A stretch of DNA of 35,658 nucleotides, taken from Microcystis aeruginosa LEGE 91341 (GTDB lineage: Bacteria; Cyanobacteriota; Cyanobacteriia; Cyanobacteriales; Microcystaceae). A program made the translations under genes and the position numbers. Under the pieces are notes generated by a model. That model was given only the letters and a program-made list of their open reading frames with translations, ran no database searches and was not told the origin of the DNA. The stretch lies in assembly GCF_015206885.1 (NCBI RefSeq), contig NZ_JADEXY010000027.1, positions 1 through 35,658 on the forward strand, written 5' to 3'. Below, in pieces: positions 17,132-29,636 of this stretch. Positions within the stretch are counted from its first letter, which is position 1. Each line of letters opens with the position of its first letter.

Positions 17132-17425
17132 ATGAAAAAATTTTCAATCAGCACCTCCTTGCAGTTAGGACTCCTTTTGATGGTAGCCATGTTAGCCGCC
17201 GGTTTCGGTAGCGGTTGGGTAGCCTATCAATTGGGAATCGCCTCGCTGAAGGGAGTCAGTCAACCGGATATCAACCCCGCTAAAAAGTTTACCAACGATC
17301 GCACCAGTTATGGACGCAATCAGACTTTTATCCCCGTGAAGGAAGAAGAGGTGCTGAAAAGAGTGAGAGTTTATATGCAACAACAGAAAAACAAACCGCA
17401 ATCAAAGGACGAAACCAAAGGATAG
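17132..17425 (+). CDS. Small single-pass membrane protein, unknown function
   Basis: The 97-residue protein has one strongly hydrophobic segment near the N-terminus (about 9-33, LQLGLLLMVAMLAAGFGSGWVAYQLGI) after a short basic start. A polar, Lys/Gln-rich tail follows and ends QQQKNKPQSKDETKG. It may be an uncleaved anchor with the tail on the outside, or a cleaved signal. I do not recognise a named family. It is 32 bases upstream of the CNNM-type gene, with a hairpin between. Confidence 0.7.
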   Translation: MKKFSISTSLQLGLLLMVAMLAAGFGSGWVAYQLGIASLKGVSQPDINPAKKFTNDRTSYGRNQTFIPVKEEEVLKRVRVYMQQQKNKPQSKDETKG

Positions 17426-17432
17426 GCTTTAA

Positions 17433-17453
17433 AAAAGGCGAATTTTGCCTTTT
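17433..17453 (+). terminator. Hairpin between the small membrane gene and the CNNM gene
   Basis: A seven-base stem AAAAGGC/GCCTTTT with a GAATTTT loop ends in a short T run just four bases before the CNNM-gene ATG. It could terminate the upstream transcript weakly or mask the start codon of the downstream gene. The U tract is short, so its strength is doubtful. Confidence 0.4.
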
Positions 17454-17457
17454 CGCT

Positions 17458-18789
17458 ATGGATAATCAGGATTTATTGACTCGTTTAATTTTAGTCTTTT
17501 TACTAATCGTCCTCAATGCTTTTTTCGTAGCGGCGGAATTTTCGCTCGTGTCTGTCCGTCGTACCCGCGTCAGTCAGCTAGTGGCTGCGGGAGATGTGCC
17601 AGCGCAGACGGTCCAATCTCTACAAAGAAGTCTCGATCGCTTACTTTCCACTACCCAATTAGGCATCACCCTTTCTAGTTTAGCTTTAGGTTGGATTGGG
17701 GAGAGTACCATGACCGTTTTTGTGAAGAAATTACTAAGTTTTTTACCCTTTTCTTTAAACTGGCAAAATCTTCTCTCCCATGGGTTCTCTCTTTGTCTAG
17801 CTTTTTTAATTGTTGCCTATCTCCAGATAGTTTTTGGGGAACTTTATCCCAAATCCCTAGCTTTAATTTATGCCGAACCGATGGCGCGATTATTAGCGGC
17901 ACCTATTGGCGTTATTTCCCGAATTTTTAAGCCTTTTATCGGTATTCTTAATCAATCAACTCGTTTTTTATTGGTTTTAACCCGTATCCCTGAAGTGGAT
18001 CTGCAGCGTTCTAGTCGGGTAACTTCCGAGGAATTACAATTAATTATCAGCATGGAAGGGGAATTAACGGGATTAGAAGCAGCGGAAAGGAAAATCTTAA
18101 ACAATGTTTTCCAGTTTAGCGAAATCACTGCCGCAGAAATTATGGTTCCCCATAACCGTTTAATAGCTATTCCCTCGACTGCAACTTTTGAGGAATTATT
18201 GCTCCAAGTAGTTAACAGTGGCTATTCTTGTTATCCTGTGGCAGGAGATTCTGGTGATGATATCCGTGGTCTGATCGATTTTAAAGATTTAGCTTTACCC
18301 CTTGCCGAAGGTCAGTTAAATTTAACAACCCCGATTAAAACTTGGTTGAAACCTGTGCGTTTTTTCCCCGAAACTACCCCTTTAAATGAATTACTAAGAG
18401 TGATGCGGGAATCATCCTTAAAGATGGTTATCATTGTGGATGAATTTGGCAGAACAGCAGGTTTATTAACCCTGAAAGATTTAATCGGTGAGATTCTGGG
18501 AACTTTTTCCCCTAGGGATGAATCGGGAAAAGTGGAATATCAAATCCTCGATGAATCAACTTTTCTCGTACAAGCACAAATGAATTTAGAGGATGTGAAC
18601 AAAGCATTAAATTTAAGCTTACCCTTGGCCGATGAATACCAAACCCTAGCTGGTTTTATCCTCCATCATTGGCAAAAAATACCGAGGGTGGGAGAACAAT
18701 TATATTACCAAAATTTAGAATTTACCATCATTTCTAAGGTAGGTCCTCGCTTGGAACAAATTAAGATTTATCGACAACAACTATCCTAA
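17458..18789 (+). CDS. CNNM/CorC-type membrane transporter (hemolysin family)
   Basis: The 443-residue inner-membrane protein has a DUF21/CNNM transmembrane domain (about 1-200; LILVFLLIVLNAFFVAAEFS, LGITLSSLALGWIGE, FGELYPKSLALIYAEP). A cytosolic CBS pair follows (about 205-345; EIMVPHNRLIAIPSTA, KMVIIVDEFGRTAGLLTLKD). The C-terminal CorC_HlyC domain is at about 360-440 (TFLVQAQMNLEDVNKALNL, GFILHHWQKIPRVGE). Family members affect Mg2+ or other cation export; the old name hemolysin is misleading. The copy appears intact. A second, broken copy at 29637-30297 shares the sequence from codon 8 through the downstream spacer. Confidence 0.92.
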   Translation: MDNQDLLTRLILVFLLIVLNAFFVAAEFSLVSVRRTRVSQLVAAGDVPAQTVQSLQRSLDRLLSTTQLGITLSSLALGWIGESTMTVFVKKLLSFLPFSLNWQNLLSHGFSLCLAFLIVAYLQIVFGELYPKSLALIYAEPMARLLAAPIGVISRIFKPFIGILNQSTRFLLVLTRIPEVDLQRSSRVTSEELQLIISMEGELTGLEAAERKILNNVFQFSEITAAEIMVPHNRLIAIPSTATFEELLLQVVNSGYSCYPVAGDSGDDIRGLIDFKDLALPLAEGQLNLTTPIKTWLKPVRFFPETTPLNELLRVMRESSLKMVIIVDEFGRTAGLLTLKDLIGEILGTFSPRDESGKVEYQILDESTFLVQAQMNLEDVNKALNLSLPLADEYQTLAGFILHHWQKIPRVGEQLYYQNLEFTIISKVGPRLEQIKIYRQQLS

Positions 18790-18864
18790 GAATATAAACA
18801 AGAAACAACTTTTCTCATTTAACCTTCTCCATCGTTAATCGCGTCAATAGCTGCCCACTCCTAT

Positions 18865-19192
18865 CAGGGTAAGCAAGCGCATCTTAATAATTCTTGACAA
18901 AATCAACTTTATAGCAGTTTTCATAAGAATGAGGTATGAGCAAGGAGCTTAAACCCTTTGTTGGCAAAACTTGTCCATACCTCAGTAACGTGAAAAGCGC
19001 TATATGTAAGTTGCTTACCCAGGGGGCGATTCAGGCATATTTGAGGAGAATTTGCCCTCTCAATTGTTAAGCAAAAATCGACCAAATTATGAAGATTTCG
19101 TAACCATTCTGATTGACTGGTATCACTTGAAATGCCGACGCAGATCACAAAATTGGCCAATTATCAATAGCGTTTGAGATGCTCTCACCCTG
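18865..19192. mobile_element. Remnant element with matching ends (IS/MITE debris)
   Basis: The left end reads CAGGGTAAGCAAGCGCATCT and the right end, read inward, CAGGGTGAGAGCATCTCAAA, an imperfect inverted pair. No complete transposase is present. A 79-codon minus-strand frame (18921-19160) is not recognisable and may be a fragment. The left end abuts exactly the place where the CNNM duplication stops, and the right end is eight bases before the -35 box of the giant gene. Confidence 0.55.
18911..19003. repeat. 93-bp imperfect inverted-repeat element
   Basis: The arms at 18911-18938 and 18976-19003 match at about 20 of 28 positions (ATAGC..TTTTCA..TGAGGTATG). The ends are TA-rich, as in MITEs derived from IS630-type elements. 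It lies nested within the larger remnant at 18865-19192. Confidence 0.6.
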
Positions 19193-19199
19193 GACAGTA

Positions 19200-19229
19200 T
19201 TGACATTTGGAAAAATGCAATGCTACGAT
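19200..19229 (+). promoter_or_regulatory. Putative promoter of the giant RTX/FG-GAP gene
   Basis: TTGACA (19200-19205) and TACGAT (19224-19229) are separated by 18 bases, a good housekeeping-sigma promoter. It would give a leader of roughly 85 bases before the ATG at 19321. No strong Shine-Dalgarno sequence precedes that ATG. Confidence 0.55.
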
Positions 19230-19320
19230 GTTTTTATTGATAATTTAAGCCGTTCAACCCCAATAAGAAAGAGAGAAAAAGGCTTATCTGTTCCCAATTT
19301 ATCTAGAACACTAAATCGCC

Positions 19321-22300
19321 ATGAGTAATCTGATAGACTATAATACGATTCAACAAACTATCGTGAGCAATTCTACTCAGCGATTAGTGTCCACAAGTAA
19401 CAATAAATATTATTGGTGGAATGATTATAATCAAAGTTATAATTTTTTAGTTGATACCAGTTTTATCGTAAATTCTCAGGGTATTAACTATTCTATTAAA
19501 CAAGTTGATTCTGACAATGCAGGAAACTTTTATTTTCTGACATCAACTGGTAGCGGCGGTTCTCAGCAATACTACTTATGGAATTGGAATTCTTCATCTC
19601 CAAATTTAGAGGGTGCTATTTGGATTCCTTATCCAGCAAATCCTAGCTATCACAATTTTATTGACTTTACGGCAACAAGTAATGAATTATGGGTAATCTA
19701 CAACGGCGGAATTGTTCAGCAATATTTATGGAATTCAACCCAAAATACATATAATCTAGGGTTTTATGGCATTTTAGGCAATTCGGGATCCGCTAAAACG
19801 ATAACCACAGGAAAAGAAGATGGCTCAGTTTGGGCAACCGATATTCAGGGGAATCTCTACAGTTGGAATGGGACAAGCTTTAATCTATTTAATGGGGGTA
19901 ATAATCCCGCTTTCCAACAAATAGTTTCTCTCAACAGTCAAACTCTGTTAGGTTTAGACAATAGTGGCAATATCTATGCTTGGTCAAGTGGTGCTAATGC
20001 TTTTATTGAGTTAGATAATGTCATTCCCAATTTACCCGTTTTTAAGCAAATCCAAATTGATGAAACAGGGATTTTATACGGAATAACTAACCTAAGTGTT
20101 CCTTATCAAGTGGGCAATCTTAGCTCAATTTTAGGGTTAAACAACTCCAGTGGCCAACCCTTTGGTCTGACGACTGTTACAGATGGTAATGGTGTCACCC
20201 ATGCAGTTTGGAATCAAAACGGACAAATCTATTACGGTTATCAACCTTCTGGGACTAATGGTCAATATGTTGGGGTGACACCGCTTAATGGTGGTATTGG
20301 AAGCCAAAGTCAAGGAAGCACCGCCAATTTAACCTTAACTAAGACACAAAATGGAGGAGTTGTTGCGTCTTGGATAGGGGGAAGTGGCAATAATGCGGAA
20401 GTTTATACTTCTTCCCTAAGTTCTTCTATTTATGGGGGTTATCAATGGAGTTCTCCCACACAGTTGACTGACGATGAATTAGAAGACACAAATTTAAACG
20501 TTGTGGCTTTAAGTAATAACAATCTTTTAGTAACGACTCGAAAAAATAACCAAGCTGTTAGTCAACTGGTTGATATTAGTCAACTTCCTGTAACAGCCAC
20601 TGACTCAAATCAATTAACCTTTAAACCCAAAGGAACAGAATTTACCTACTCAATTGTTCCGGGGGTTTTGGACAGAGCATCTGGGATTATTACTCTCCCT
20701 AATTATGTTGCTATTACTGTCGGGGTCGGGACGGGTAATTTACCTAAAGCATTCGAGTCTATTAAAAAGAAATTTGGGAAATATTTTAAGGGTTTTAATA
20801 TCAGTGCAGATATTGATGCTACCACTTGGGATTTTAGTTCTCAGTCTCCCCCAGCCTATAATAGTTTAAAACTTAGTGCAACCCTCGGACTGGGAAAGGT
20901 ATTCTCAGAGTATGTTGATTTAAATATTTTATTTTTTGCACAAGGGGCTGGGGCATGGAAAACAGTAACTAGCTATCCTTCTAGTGTTAGAGCTAAAGCG
21001 GGGGGGGGATTTGATCTTGAGGTAAATGCCCTTGCAATGGTTCTAAATAGCTTGTTTCCCGGTACAGGTGAGGCCTTGGAAGTACTTAGTAAAAAAGGTG
21101 TGTTTAGCATTAATGCGGGGCCAGTAGTAGGGCTTGATCTTAGCTTTACTACAAGTATTCAATTTGACGAGAATACAAAGAACATTCAACCCAGTGATTA
21201 CTTTTTTAAACTGGTTGATAAAGATGGCGCTCCACCAACCGATGACACCCCTCAGGCGGAGCTCTTTTGGCACTTAGATACAACTAAATTTTTTAGCTTT
21301 TTAGGTGACGCCTTTTCATCCGGGGATGAAAACTTTAGTTTGGAAATCAAAACCGGTCTTTATGTTAAGGCCAGTGTATTAAAAGATTTTATTAAGGTGG
21401 ACATTAAAGGGGTTCAGACCGAAGACTTTGATACCCAGGGTTTTTCGGGGGCGAATTATACCAACAAAATTAAAGTTACAGTTACTCCGCTTGTCTTCTC
21501 AGTTTCCTATGTTAACTATATCCGAATTAATGATAAAGTCTCTGGTTTAACTGGAGAAAGCGAAATTTTTCAAAATCACCGAGGATTACCTGCCAGTGTT
21601 TCATTAGAACCTAATTCCACAATTTATCTAACTCAACCCGGTTACTCTACATTATTAGGAGAAGATGTCAACGATTTAATTGATAGTAGTGATATATCCT
21701 ACATCATTGCTCCTGATGGCACAACAGTTTACGGCACATTTACAGGAAGTGTAGATGACAATTCAGCTAATCTTTCCTATTTATACTTTTTGAATGGAAC
21801 ATTAGGCAGTAATGGTATTAACTGGAATGCCAACAGTTTACAGGCTATTTCCAATACAGCCGGAGCAAATCAAACCCCAAATATTGCCCTAGATACAAAT
21901 GGCAATGTTGTAATTGCTTGGCAATATGAATCAATCAATAATCCCACCGTACAGCAGATTGCTACTACCCCACCGGGACAAGTTTATGTCGTATATGGAC
22001 AAACAGGAAATAACCCAGTAAACTTAGGAAACTTCCCAGAAAATCCCAACCCATCTGGGTTCTATTGGACATTAGACAATGAATACTTTGCCAGTTTTGG
22101 GCAAGCCGTGACCGCTTTAGGAGATGTTAATGGCGGTGGTAAAAATGATTTTGCCATGACTGCACCGGATCTTGATGATGAACAAGGCGGCGTTTATGTG
22201 GTATTTGCAGAAGACTATAACCAAGTTAATGACCTCAATAATTTGGGTAGTAATGGACTGCTTTTGACGGGACAAGCGTTGAGTGAATTGGGTTACAGTA

Positions 22301-25300
22301 TTGCCAATGCGGGAGATGTCAATAGCGATGGTAAAAGTGATTTAATAATTGGTGCGCCTGGTTTAAATAACAATCAAGGAGGTGCTTATTTACTCTATGG
22401 GGGAACCTTATTTGAGACATCTCAAAGCCTCACAAATATTGATACTTTACTCAGCAATAATCCAGCTTACGGACAACAAATTACTAACCCCAATGGACAA
22501 GCAGGAGATCGTTTTGGTTCTGTAGTAACAGGGGGTTACGACTTTAATGGAGATAGTCAAGCAGACTACGCCATCCTGTCACCCAATGCCAATCAAGAAG
22601 CAGGAGAAACTACCTTAATTCTCTCCCAGTCTATTGCTAACGAGGTATTTACTTTAAGCGTCAACCAAAGCGGTAATTTAGTCCTATTCAATCAAACCAA
22701 GAATACTCAAGTTTGGAGTACCAACACCTCACCTCCAGAGCCTCAATATGCCAGTTATTATCAAGCTACCATGCAATCAAATGGTAACTTTGTTTTATCT
22801 GAATGGGCCGGTGAAGCTCAACTCTCTTACTGGTCAACTAATACAGCAGGAAATCCGGGTGCTTATCTTGCGTTGGGTGAAGATGGGGGTCTGTATATAC
22901 GCAATCAACAAGGGAATAATATTTACACTTTCCATCAAGGTACAAATCCCAATACTTCAAGAGTTAGTCGCCTCAACGAAGGAAATAGCATTGTTTCTAA
23001 TAACTCCAACTCCAATTTAACCTACCAAAGTTACCTCGGTGGGACAATAACCATAACTAACAGTACCTCAGCGGTTAATAACAATACTCTGTTAGATCTA
23101 ACTAGCATCGCTCTAATTCCAGACGTTAATCAGGATGGCAAGGCAGATTTACTGATTGGTGGAACAGGAGCTGCAGTTATCCTATTTGGCGCGAATTTAT
23201 CCACTCAAACCTTAGATTTAGGAACCATAAACCCGGGTCAAGGCTTCGTTATTTTTGATGATTTAGACAACCCTGCACCGTTACAAGTAAGTAGTGCTGG
23301 TGATGTTAACGGCGACGGTATTAACGATGTAATTGTTGGCTATCCTGCTACCCAAGATGCTAATGGAAATTATCTTGCAGGAAATAGTTACATTATTTTT
23401 GGTAGTTCAAATCTTTCCTCAAACCAAAATAACAGTATCGGTTTCTCCGGAATCAATGGAACAAATGGCTTTACTATTACCGGTGCTGGAACAGAAGTCA
23501 GCGGTGCTGGCGACTTAAACGGTGATGGTGTAGGAGATTTACTAATTGGTGAACCCAATGGAGGTAATAATCAAGCCGGTGTAAGTTATGTCATCTACGG
23601 AGGAAAGAGTAACAATATTGGCAGCGTCGCTAATATTAATGTTAGTAACATCGGCACAACTGTTCAGGGTTATGTAATTGGTCAAGGAGGAGCAAATCAA
23701 CTCAGCGGGTCTTCTGTTAGTGCAGTAGGAGACTTAAATAATGATGGTAAAGCGGATTTATTAATAGGAGCGCCGAATACAGTTTCTAGTGATGCTCTCA
23801 ATCAATTACAACAAACCATCACCTCCAACTATGTCATCGGACAAGTAAGTAATGGAACCTTAAATACCCATAATTCAACCCCCACAGCCATCCCTTGGTT
23901 ACAACCCGGTCAATCTGTACAAAGTTTAACCTCAACTCCCTACGGTGTTCTCGCTATATGGACAACTAGCACAGGTTCAGGAGAAACGGCTCAAACTAAC
24001 TTATCTGTCGCCTTTTGGGTCCCTAGTGGAACGACAGGAAGTTGGAAAAACTATCAATCTAGCGTTACTACCCTTTCTGGCTCTAATTTGAGTTTTTCTA
24101 GCATCAATGTTAATGCTAGTAATAATAGTATTACTTTAGGTTGGGTTGTGCTTGATTCCACAACCGGAACCTCCAGTCTTGGCCAAAGTATTTATAACGG
24201 AAATAATTGGAATACGGCTAATTCTATCCAAACAGATTCTAATCCTACGCCACCGGAACAGATTGATAATATTATTAGTAATCCCACCACCGGTAGCACC
24301 AGTAATAGTGTCTTCTCAGTAAGTCATAAAACCGTCAAAGAAACCGTCAAAGAAAATGAAGGAAAAGTGACTTTTACCATCACTCGAGAAGGTGACATCA
24401 ATACCAGCAAAACCCTAAATTATCGCACAGTAGATATTAGCGCCACCGCCGGAGCCGATTACGAACATAAAGCTGGAACCATCACCTTTACTCCAGGCGA
24501 AATCAGCAAAACCATTGAGGTGAAGATTTTTGACGATAACTTATTAGAACATCTCAAGGAGAAATTTAAGTTAATCCTCGAAGATGGTCAACAAACCACT
24601 TTAACCGCTTACGCCACTTTACAGGATACCAACCAAACGATTAACTTATTGGCTATAGATAGTGGTTTTTCCATGATTGGTCCATTCAATGATCAATTAG
24701 GTCAAGCTTTAGGTAGTGCGGGGAATGTTAATAAGGATACTAATGGCAATAATAATAATGCCCCTCTTGATGATTTCTGGATTTCCGCCCCCGGAGACAA
24801 TAACAGTCAAGGCAGCATCTACCTAATTTTTGGCTCTCCTTCCGTACAAGTATCAGACCAAGGACTTAACTTAGATAGTCCCCAGTCAGGTCAAAACGTT
24901 GTCAAAATTACAGGGGATGCAACGACTACTATCACCTCCCCCCAAAGTGGCAATAGTCTTAGTTCTTGGTCAGGTTCTTCTAAGAGTTGGTATGCGATCG
25001 CCGCTTCTAACGCAACCAATCAAGGGGGAACGAACGATAGTAAGATTTATATTTTCGATAATTCAGCGATTACTCAAACCAGTGGGGCGATCGCCCTTAA
25101 TTCCCTAACCACATCACCCCTAACAGGTAACAGTAGTGACGGTTTTGGAGAAACAAGTCTGTTAGCAGACTTAAATGGTGATGGAACACCAGAGTTAATC
25201 GTCGGTTCTCCGTTAGGTAATCAAGTTAAGGTCTATCAACTATCAGGGTCTGGTAAAAATATTACTACCAGTCTGATTGCTACTATTAATGCTCCCAGTG

Positions 25301-28300
25301 CAGGTCAAGGTTTAGGGTCTGCCTTACAAGTCTTAAATTTAAATGGAGATGGTAAACTTGATTTAGCCATCGGAGCGCCTGTCGTTAATCCAGTAAGTGA
25401 TCCCAGCAATCCTCAAGATATTCGCGGTTATGGTGGTGCAATTTATGTATTATCAGGAAGCCAATTTAATTGGTCAAATACCAACGCATCTATCAACTTA
25501 ACCGCTACTACAAGTGCAACTAACTGGGTTTTTGATGGCATAACCAGTTTCACCAGTGGAAACGTTAACGGTAAACTGAATCCAAGTACCGGTGAGCCAA
25601 GTAGTAATCCCGCTACGAACTACGGTTTTTATGATGGAGTTGGTAATGCGATAACCACCCTAGATTTGAATGGAGATGGTCATTTAGATTTAGTAATCGG
25701 TGCGCCTAATGCTGCGGTTAGTGGTACTACTAATCTCGGCAAAGTTTATGTAATATTCGGAAATTCTGGCTCATTACCTTCGAGTTTAGCCTCTATTGGC
25801 GCGGGTAAAGGAGTAACTTTTGCCGGGAATTTAGCTTTAGGACAAGCGGGTTGGGCTGTTGCTAATGGAGGTGATATTAACAATGACAAAATTAGTGATT
25901 TACTCATCGGCGCACCTTTTGCTTATGGTAATGCTGGTAGTGCCTATATAGTCTTTGGCAGTACAAATGCCTTCTCATCGGGTGGCACAATTTATCTCGA
26001 TCCCAATCTAACGGATTCTCGTGTTTTCCAATACCAAGGAGTAGCTAACCCATTAAGTAATAGTAATCCTTCTAATGCAGGTAATGTGGGACAGAATCTT
26101 AATGGGATTGGGGATATTAATGGCGATTACGGTTCTATTACGGGGGGAGATGATATTATTTTGGGGGCCCCTAGTAGTAATGATGGTAATGGTCATAGTG
26201 AGGCTTATGTGGCCATTGGACATCCTTGGTTACAGGGTGGACTTTCCCTGAATGTTAATGATTTACGCAGTGATAATGGTTTTATCTTAGTCAATAAATA
26301 TCCCGGCGTTTCAGTAGGAGATGTTAATGGGGATGGCTTTGATGATTTTGTTAATGTTGGATCATGGTCATCGGGGGCAACAAATGAATTAACAATAGGA
26401 GCAAGCACCTTAACCAATGTTGGCGCTCCACGAACTTACACCCTTACCGCCAATGATTTGAATTTACCTCTTGGTAATTCAATTATCTCTCCTAGCACTA
26501 CTTTAATTGCTCACGGGGATTTTAATGCGGATGGTTATGAAGATATTGCTCAAGGTAGCCTTAACAACCTAAATGAGACAACGGAACTACTAGTCAATAT
26601 GGGTAATAGCATTGTGAACAATGTTATTGCGGGTCAAACTTTATTTTCTTCTTATTACTTCTCTATTCTTTCCATTCGTCAAACCTGTGCAGGGGATATT
26701 AATGGTGATGGCTATGATGACTTAGTGGTTCTAGCTTCGATGATAGACAACATTGTTGAAAATACTACTTCTTATCAAATTCTTTATTTCTTGGGTTCAG
26801 CAAATGGGTTGAGTTCCCAATCCCAGCAGAGTTATGATCTTGGTGAGATGAGCTATGCACCGGGGATTGGAGTAGCGGATATTAACGCCGATGGAGTCTC
26901 AGAAGTTATCACCCTTGAATACGAACTTGGTGGCTCTTCTTTCGAGGTAGAACTCCAAACACAGGTTAGTGTTTACCAATTCAATAATGACATCCATTTA
27001 CCCCTTTCTGAGCTATCCTTGAGTTTTCTTAGCTCTCCTTGGACAGATAGCAGTCCTAGGAATGGGTATTGGCCAACAATCAATGGCCTAATCAACTCAT
27101 CCATTAGTTCTGGTGACTTTAACTCTGACGGTATTGAAGACACATTAGTGTCTATCGCCGAAACATCTTGGTATGAGGGTGAAGGTGTACAAGCTTATCC
27201 CGTTATGCGCTCTACCATCTTATATGGCACGGGGAAAACTAACAATTTTGGACAATTTCAAACAAATATTGATTATAATAATCCGAACTACACTTATTCG
27301 GATAATCTTCCTTCTCCTGCTGTTGCCGTTGGAGACATAAATGCTGACGGTTTTGATGATATTCTTTTTGACCAGGTGATTCCTTTCAATCCAAGTTACA
27401 TCCAATTAGGTTCATCGGAGATTACCCCCTATACCCCCACAACACCGCCCAATACCAGCCTGAATAGCAACACAATTGTTCTCAATGGCAGTCAAAATCA
27501 GATTCCCATTCAAGGCTTGCCGAATCGAACCCTACCTTATCAAACCAATGCCGGTGGGGATGTCAATGGTGACGGTTATCAAGATATCATCATCACTGAT
27601 ACGAGCAATTATGACTTAACCTATGTCGTTTATGGTCAAGATTGGTTAACCGCAGATGAGCAAAATAGCGGTAGTGAAACCTTTACCTTTTTTGACGGAA
27701 CGAATGGTAATGATGTTTTTACCATTCCCTCGAATGTTACTACTCCTAAGATTGTGTTGCGGGGTCAAAATGGCGATGACTTTATGTTAATTCCCACCGC
27801 TAACACTTCTCAGATTTATGCTTTCGGCGGCGAAGGAGATGATCAAATTGGCTTAGGTGGTGAATACGGAACTGATAGTAAAACTATCGGTAAAATTGAT
27901 GGAGGTGGGGGTTTTGACACTATTTTTATTCCCCAAACAATAGGTCAACAAACTCGGCTTTATCTAGATGCTAACATTGGTCATCTGTTTAATATTGAAG
28001 CTGTTGATATTGGCTACAATAATTCCGTTCAATTTAATAAGTCTAGCTTGCTGCAAATGCTCGACAGCAATCAAAAGCTATTCATTAATGGTGCTTCTCC
28101 TTCAAGTGCTTATTACTCCGATCCTTCCACTGTACCTTGGACAAAATTAGGTTCTGATGCTTATGATGGAGCAGTTTATGAAATTTATGGTATTACAAAT
28201 ACCGCCATTGAGGTTTGGATTGAACAGGGAATTACCTTTACTTCTCTAAATAATAATGGACCAAATCTCCAAAATCCGATCACCAATCAAACCGCCACAC

Positions 28301-29046
28301 AAGATACCGGTTTCAACTTCCAAATTCCCACTAATACCTTTGTTGATGTTGATCTAAACGATACCCTGACTTATTCAGCTACCCTCAGTAATGGTGATGC
28401 TTTACCCAGTTGGTTAAACTTTAACTCAACAACCCGAACTTTCAGTGGAACTCCTGCTTACAAAGATGTTGGTAATCTCAGTCTAAAAGTAACCGCAACT
28501 GATAAACCGGGAGCAAGTGTTAGTACAAACTTCACCCTACAAGTGTTCCACCCAGTATTAGTTCCCTCTAGCGGTAGCCTGATTAAAGGAACCCCAATAA
28601 ATGATCGCATCGATGCTTTGGGTAAATCCGGTACTTACCGCTTAGAAAGTGGTGCTGGTGATGACTTGTTAATCGGTTCCAACCAACGAGATGTTCTCAA
28701 CGGTGGAAGTGGTAATGACAGTCTCTATGGTGAGGGAAATATAGATAAACTTTATGGAGAAGAAGGAGATGATCTACTTGATGGTGGTTTAGGTTCAGAT
28801 TTTCTCTATGGCGGTGCGGGTGCTGATAGCTTCGTTCTCAAGTCAGGAAATGGTAGCGATCGCATTCTTGATTTCAACTCTGCTCAAGGCGATAAATTGG
28901 CTCTCAGTGGAATCAACTTCGGACAGTTAAGCTTTAACAGCAACCAAATTCTTTTGGGAACTGAAGTCTTAGCTTATGTTACTGACAATCTCGGTAATTC
29001 CCTCACGGGATTGAACAATCATCCTGAATGGTTTGTCTCTCTCTAA
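19321..29046 (+). CDS. Giant FG-GAP/lectin/Calx-beta/RTX surface or secreted protein
   Basis: This 3241-residue protein has no N-terminal signal peptide. Residues 1-400 are Trp/Gly-rich repeats resembling a beta-propeller ([13 protein letters not shown]). About 20 FG-GAP/VCBS-type Ca-binding units (GDVNGDGxxDxxIGAP) follow, some seven before and thirteen after the middle. A bulb-type lectin-like segment lies at about 1105-1206 ([18 protein letters not shown]). A Calx-beta domain is at 1661-1767, a degenerate RTX patch at about 2792-2847, an Ig-like/cadherin-like domain at 2979-3079 and canonical GGxGxDxLYG repeats at 3089-3174 before a short C-terminal tail. RTX ends with no signal peptide imply type I secretion and Ca-dependent folding outside the cell. 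Adhesion or carbohydrate binding is inferred. No ABC exporter is nearby. Confidence 0.85.
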   Translation: MSNLIDYNTIQQTIVSNSTQRLVSTSNNKYYWWNDYNQSYNFLVDTSFIVNSQGINYSIKQVDSDNAGNFYFLTSTGSGGSQQYYLWNWNSSSPNLEGAIWIPYPANPSYHNFIDFTATSNELWVIYNGGIVQQYLWNSTQNTYNLGFYGILGNSGSAKTITTGKEDGSVWATDIQGNLYSWNGTSFNLFNGGNNPAFQQIVSLNSQTLLGLDNSGNIYAWSSGANAFIELDNVIPNLPVFKQIQIDETGILYGITNLSVPYQVGNLSSILGLNNSSGQPFGLTTVTDGNGVTHAVWNQNGQIYYGYQPSGTNGQYVGVTPLNGGIGSQSQGSTANLTLTKTQNGGVVASWIGGSGNNAEVYTSSLSSSIYGGYQWSSPTQLTDDELEDTNLNVVALSNNNLLVTTRKNNQAVSQLVDISQLPVTATDSNQLTFKPKGTEFTYSIVPGVLDRASGIITLPNYVAITVGVGTGNLPKAFESIKKKFGKYFKGFNISADIDATTWDFSSQSPPAYNSLKLSATLGLGKVFSEYVDLNILFFAQGAGAWKTVTSYPSSVRAKAGGGFDLEVNALAMVLNSLFPGTGEALEVLSKKGVFSINAGPVVGLDLSFTTSIQFDENTKNIQPSDYFFKLVDKDGAPPTDDTPQAELFWHLDTTKFFSFLGDAFSSGDENFSLEIKTGLYVKASVLKDFIKVDIKGVQTEDFDTQGFSGANYTNKIKVTVTPLVFSVSYVNYIRINDKVSGLTGESEIFQNHRGLPASVSLEPNSTIYLTQPGYSTLLGEDVNDLIDSSDISYIIAPDGTTVYGTFTGSVDDNSANLSYLYFLNGTLGSNGINWNANSLQAISNTAGANQTPNIALDTNGNVVIAWQYESINNPTVQQIATTPPGQVYVVYGQTGNNPVNLGNFPENPNPSGFYWTLDNEYFASFGQAVTALGDVNGGGKNDFAMTAPDLDDEQGGVYVVFAEDYNQVNDLNNLGSNGLLLTGQALSELGYSIANAGDVNSDGKSDLIIGAPGLNNNQGGAYLLYGGTLFETSQSLTNIDTLLSNNPAYGQQITNPNGQAGDRFGSVVTGGYDFNGDSQADYAILSPNANQEAGETTLILSQSIANEVFTLSVNQSGNLVLFNQTKNTQVWSTNTSPPEPQYASYYQATMQSNGNFVLSEWAGEAQLSYWSTNTAGNPGAYLALGEDGGLYIRNQQGNNIYTFHQGTNPNTSRVSRLNEGNSIVSNNSNSNLTYQSYLGGTITITNSTSAVNNNTLLDLTSIALIPDVNQDGKADLLIGGTGAAVILFGANLSTQTLDLGTINPGQGFVIFDDLDNPAPLQVSSAGDVNGDGINDVIVGYPATQDANGNYLAGNSYIIFGSSNLSSNQNNSIGFSGINGTNGFTITGAGTEVSGAGDLNGDGVGDLLIGEPNGGNNQAGVSYVIYGGKSNNIGSVANINVSNIGTTVQGYVIGQGGANQLSGSSVSAVGDLNNDGKADLLIGAPNTVSSDALNQLQQTITSNYVIGQVSNGTLNTHNSTPTAIPWLQPGQSVQSLTSTPYGVLAIWTTSTGSGETAQTNLSVAFWVPSGTTGSWKNYQSSVTTLSGSNLSFSSINVNASNNSITLGWVVLDSTTGTSSLGQSIYNGNNWNTANSIQTDSNPTPPEQIDNIISNPTTGSTSNSVFSVSHKTVKETVKENEGKVTFTITREGDINTSKTLNYRTVDISATAGADYEHKAGTITFTPGEISKTIEVKIFDDNLLEHLKEKFKLILEDGQQTTLTAYATLQDTNQTINLLAIDSGFSMIGPFNDQLGQALGSAGNVNKDTNGNNNNAPLDDFWISAPGDNNSQGSIYLIFGSPSVQVSDQGLNLDSPQSGQNVVKITGDATTTITSPQSGNSLSSWSGSSKSWYAIAASNATNQGGTNDSKIYIFDNSAITQTSGAIALNSLTTSPLTGNSSDGFGETSLLADLNGDGTPELIVGSPLGNQVKVYQLSGSGKNITTSLIATINAPSAGQGLGSALQVLNLNGDGKLDLAIGAPVVNPVSDPSNPQDIRGYGGAIYVLSGSQFNWSNTNASINLTATTSATNWVFDGITSFTSGNVNGKLNPSTGEPSSNPATNYGFYDGVGNAITTLDLNGDGHLDLVIGAPNAAVSGTTNLGKVYVIFGNSGSLPSSLASIGAGKGVTFAGNLALGQAGWAVANGGDINNDKISDLLIGAPFAYGNAGSAYIVFGSTNAFSSGGTIYLDPNLTDSRVFQYQGVANPLSNSNPSNAGNVGQNLNGIGDINGDYGSITGGDDIILGAPSSNDGNGHSEAYVAIGHPWLQGGLSLNVNDLRSDNGFILVNKYPGVSVGDVNGDGFDDFVNVGSWSSGATNELTIGASTLTNVGAPRTYTLTANDLNLPLGNSIISPSTTLIAHGDFNADGYEDIAQGSLNNLNETTELLVNMGNSIVNNVIAGQTLFSSYYFSILSIRQTCAGDINGDGYDDLVVLASMIDNIVENTTSYQILYFLGSANGLSSQSQQSYDLGEMSYAPGIGVADINADGVSEVITLEYELGGSSFEVELQTQVSVYQFNNDIHLPLSELSLSFLSSPWTDSSPRNGYWPTINGLINSSISSGDFNSDGIEDTLVSIAETSWYEGEGVQAYPVMRSTILYGTGKTNNFGQFQTNIDYNNPNYTYSDNLPSPAVAVGDINADGFDDILFDQVIPFNPSYIQLGSSEITPYTPTTPPNTSLNSNTIVLNGSQNQIPIQGLPNRTLPYQTNAGGDVNGDGYQDIIITDTSNYDLTYVVYGQDWLTADEQNSGSETFTFFDGTNGNDVFTIPSNVTTPKIVLRGQNGDDFMLIPTANTSQIYAFGGEGDDQIGLGGEYGTDSKTIGKIDGGGGFDTIFIPQTIGQQTRLYLDANIGHLFNIEAVDIGYNNSVQFNKSSLLQMLDSNQKLFINGASPSSAYYSDPSTVPWTKLGSDAYDGAVYEIYGITNTAIEVWIEQGITFTSLNNNGPNLQNPITNQTATQDTGFNFQIPTNTFVDVDLNDTLTYSATLSNGDALPSWLNFNSTTRTFSGTPAYKDVGNLSLKVTATDKPGASVSTNFTLQVFHPVLVPSSGSLIKGTPINDRIDALGKSGTYRLESGAGDDLLIGSNQRDVLNGGSGNDSLYGEGNIDKLYGEEGDDLLDGGLGSDFLYGGAGADSFVLKSGNGSDRILDFNSAQGDKLALSGINFGQLSFNSNQILLGTEVLAYVTDNLGNSLTGLNNHPEWFVSL

Positions 29047-29085
29047 TTGCTTACCAATAACCAAAATTTAACTCGGATAAACAAG

Positions 29086-29598
29086 ATGAAAATCAACCCA
29101 CCCAACTTTGTCTTAGCTGCTACAACAACCCTGCTTGTTAGTAGCTTCTCGACCGCTATACCAGTTCAAGCACTAACTTGGACTATTAATAATGGTTCTC
29201 TGACTGGAACTAACCCGATTACCGGTAGTTTCACCATCGACAATGAAAATAGCGCAACTCCCAGTCTTACTTTTAGTAACATTATAATTGGCCTTGTCAA
29301 TTTCACGAAGGCTGACTTAGCTAACATTAGTTTAGCTAATCCTACTGGGAGTGGTATAGAAGCTATTGATTGGGTTAATGGCTCTAATAGCCTCTCTCTA
29401 GTTTTTAACTCTCCCTTTTTAACGACAGCAGAAGGGACAGTTACTTTAAATGATGTTGTTAGTGATTTTAATGGTGATATCGTCACTGGTTCTGTTACAG
29501 GTGTATCAAATCCCCCAACTACCGTCCCCGAACCTAACTTGAGCTTGGGACTGATTGCTTTTGGTACACTGCTAGTGGTCAGATCAAGGTTTAATTAG
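29086..29598 (+). CDS. PEP-CTERM sorted exported protein
   Basis: The product is about 170 residues from ATG 29086, chosen because the codons from the TTG at 29047 precede a proper signal peptide. It has the cleavable signal (MKINPPNFVLAATTTLLVSSF, Ala-rich cleavage near VQA), a Ser/Thr/Asn-rich middle predicted to be beta-strand, and the C-terminal sorting signal VPEPNLSLGLIAFGTLLVV followed by RSRFN. The PEP-CTERM motif, hydrophobic helix and basic tail are the substrate signature of exosortases. It begins 39 bases after the giant gene stop and probably shares its transcript. The individual function is unknown. Confidence 0.8.
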   Translation: MKINPPNFVLAATTTLLVSSFSTAIPVQALTWTINNGSLTGTNPITGSFTIDNENSATPSLTFSNIIIGLVNFTKADLANISLANPTGSGIEAIDWVNGSNSLSLVFNSPFLTTAEGTVTLNDVVSDFNGDIVTGSVTGVSNPPTTVPEPNLSLGLIAFGTLLVVRSRFN

Positions 29599-29636
29599 GG
29601 TTTGCTGAAAAAGGCCTAGGCTGGGGTAAGATTGGC

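Noticed and set aside
29047-29085. TTG at 29047 as start of the PEP-CTERM protein
   Set aside because: It would place 13 polar residues before a proper signal peptide; the ATG at 29086 gives a normal Sec signal.
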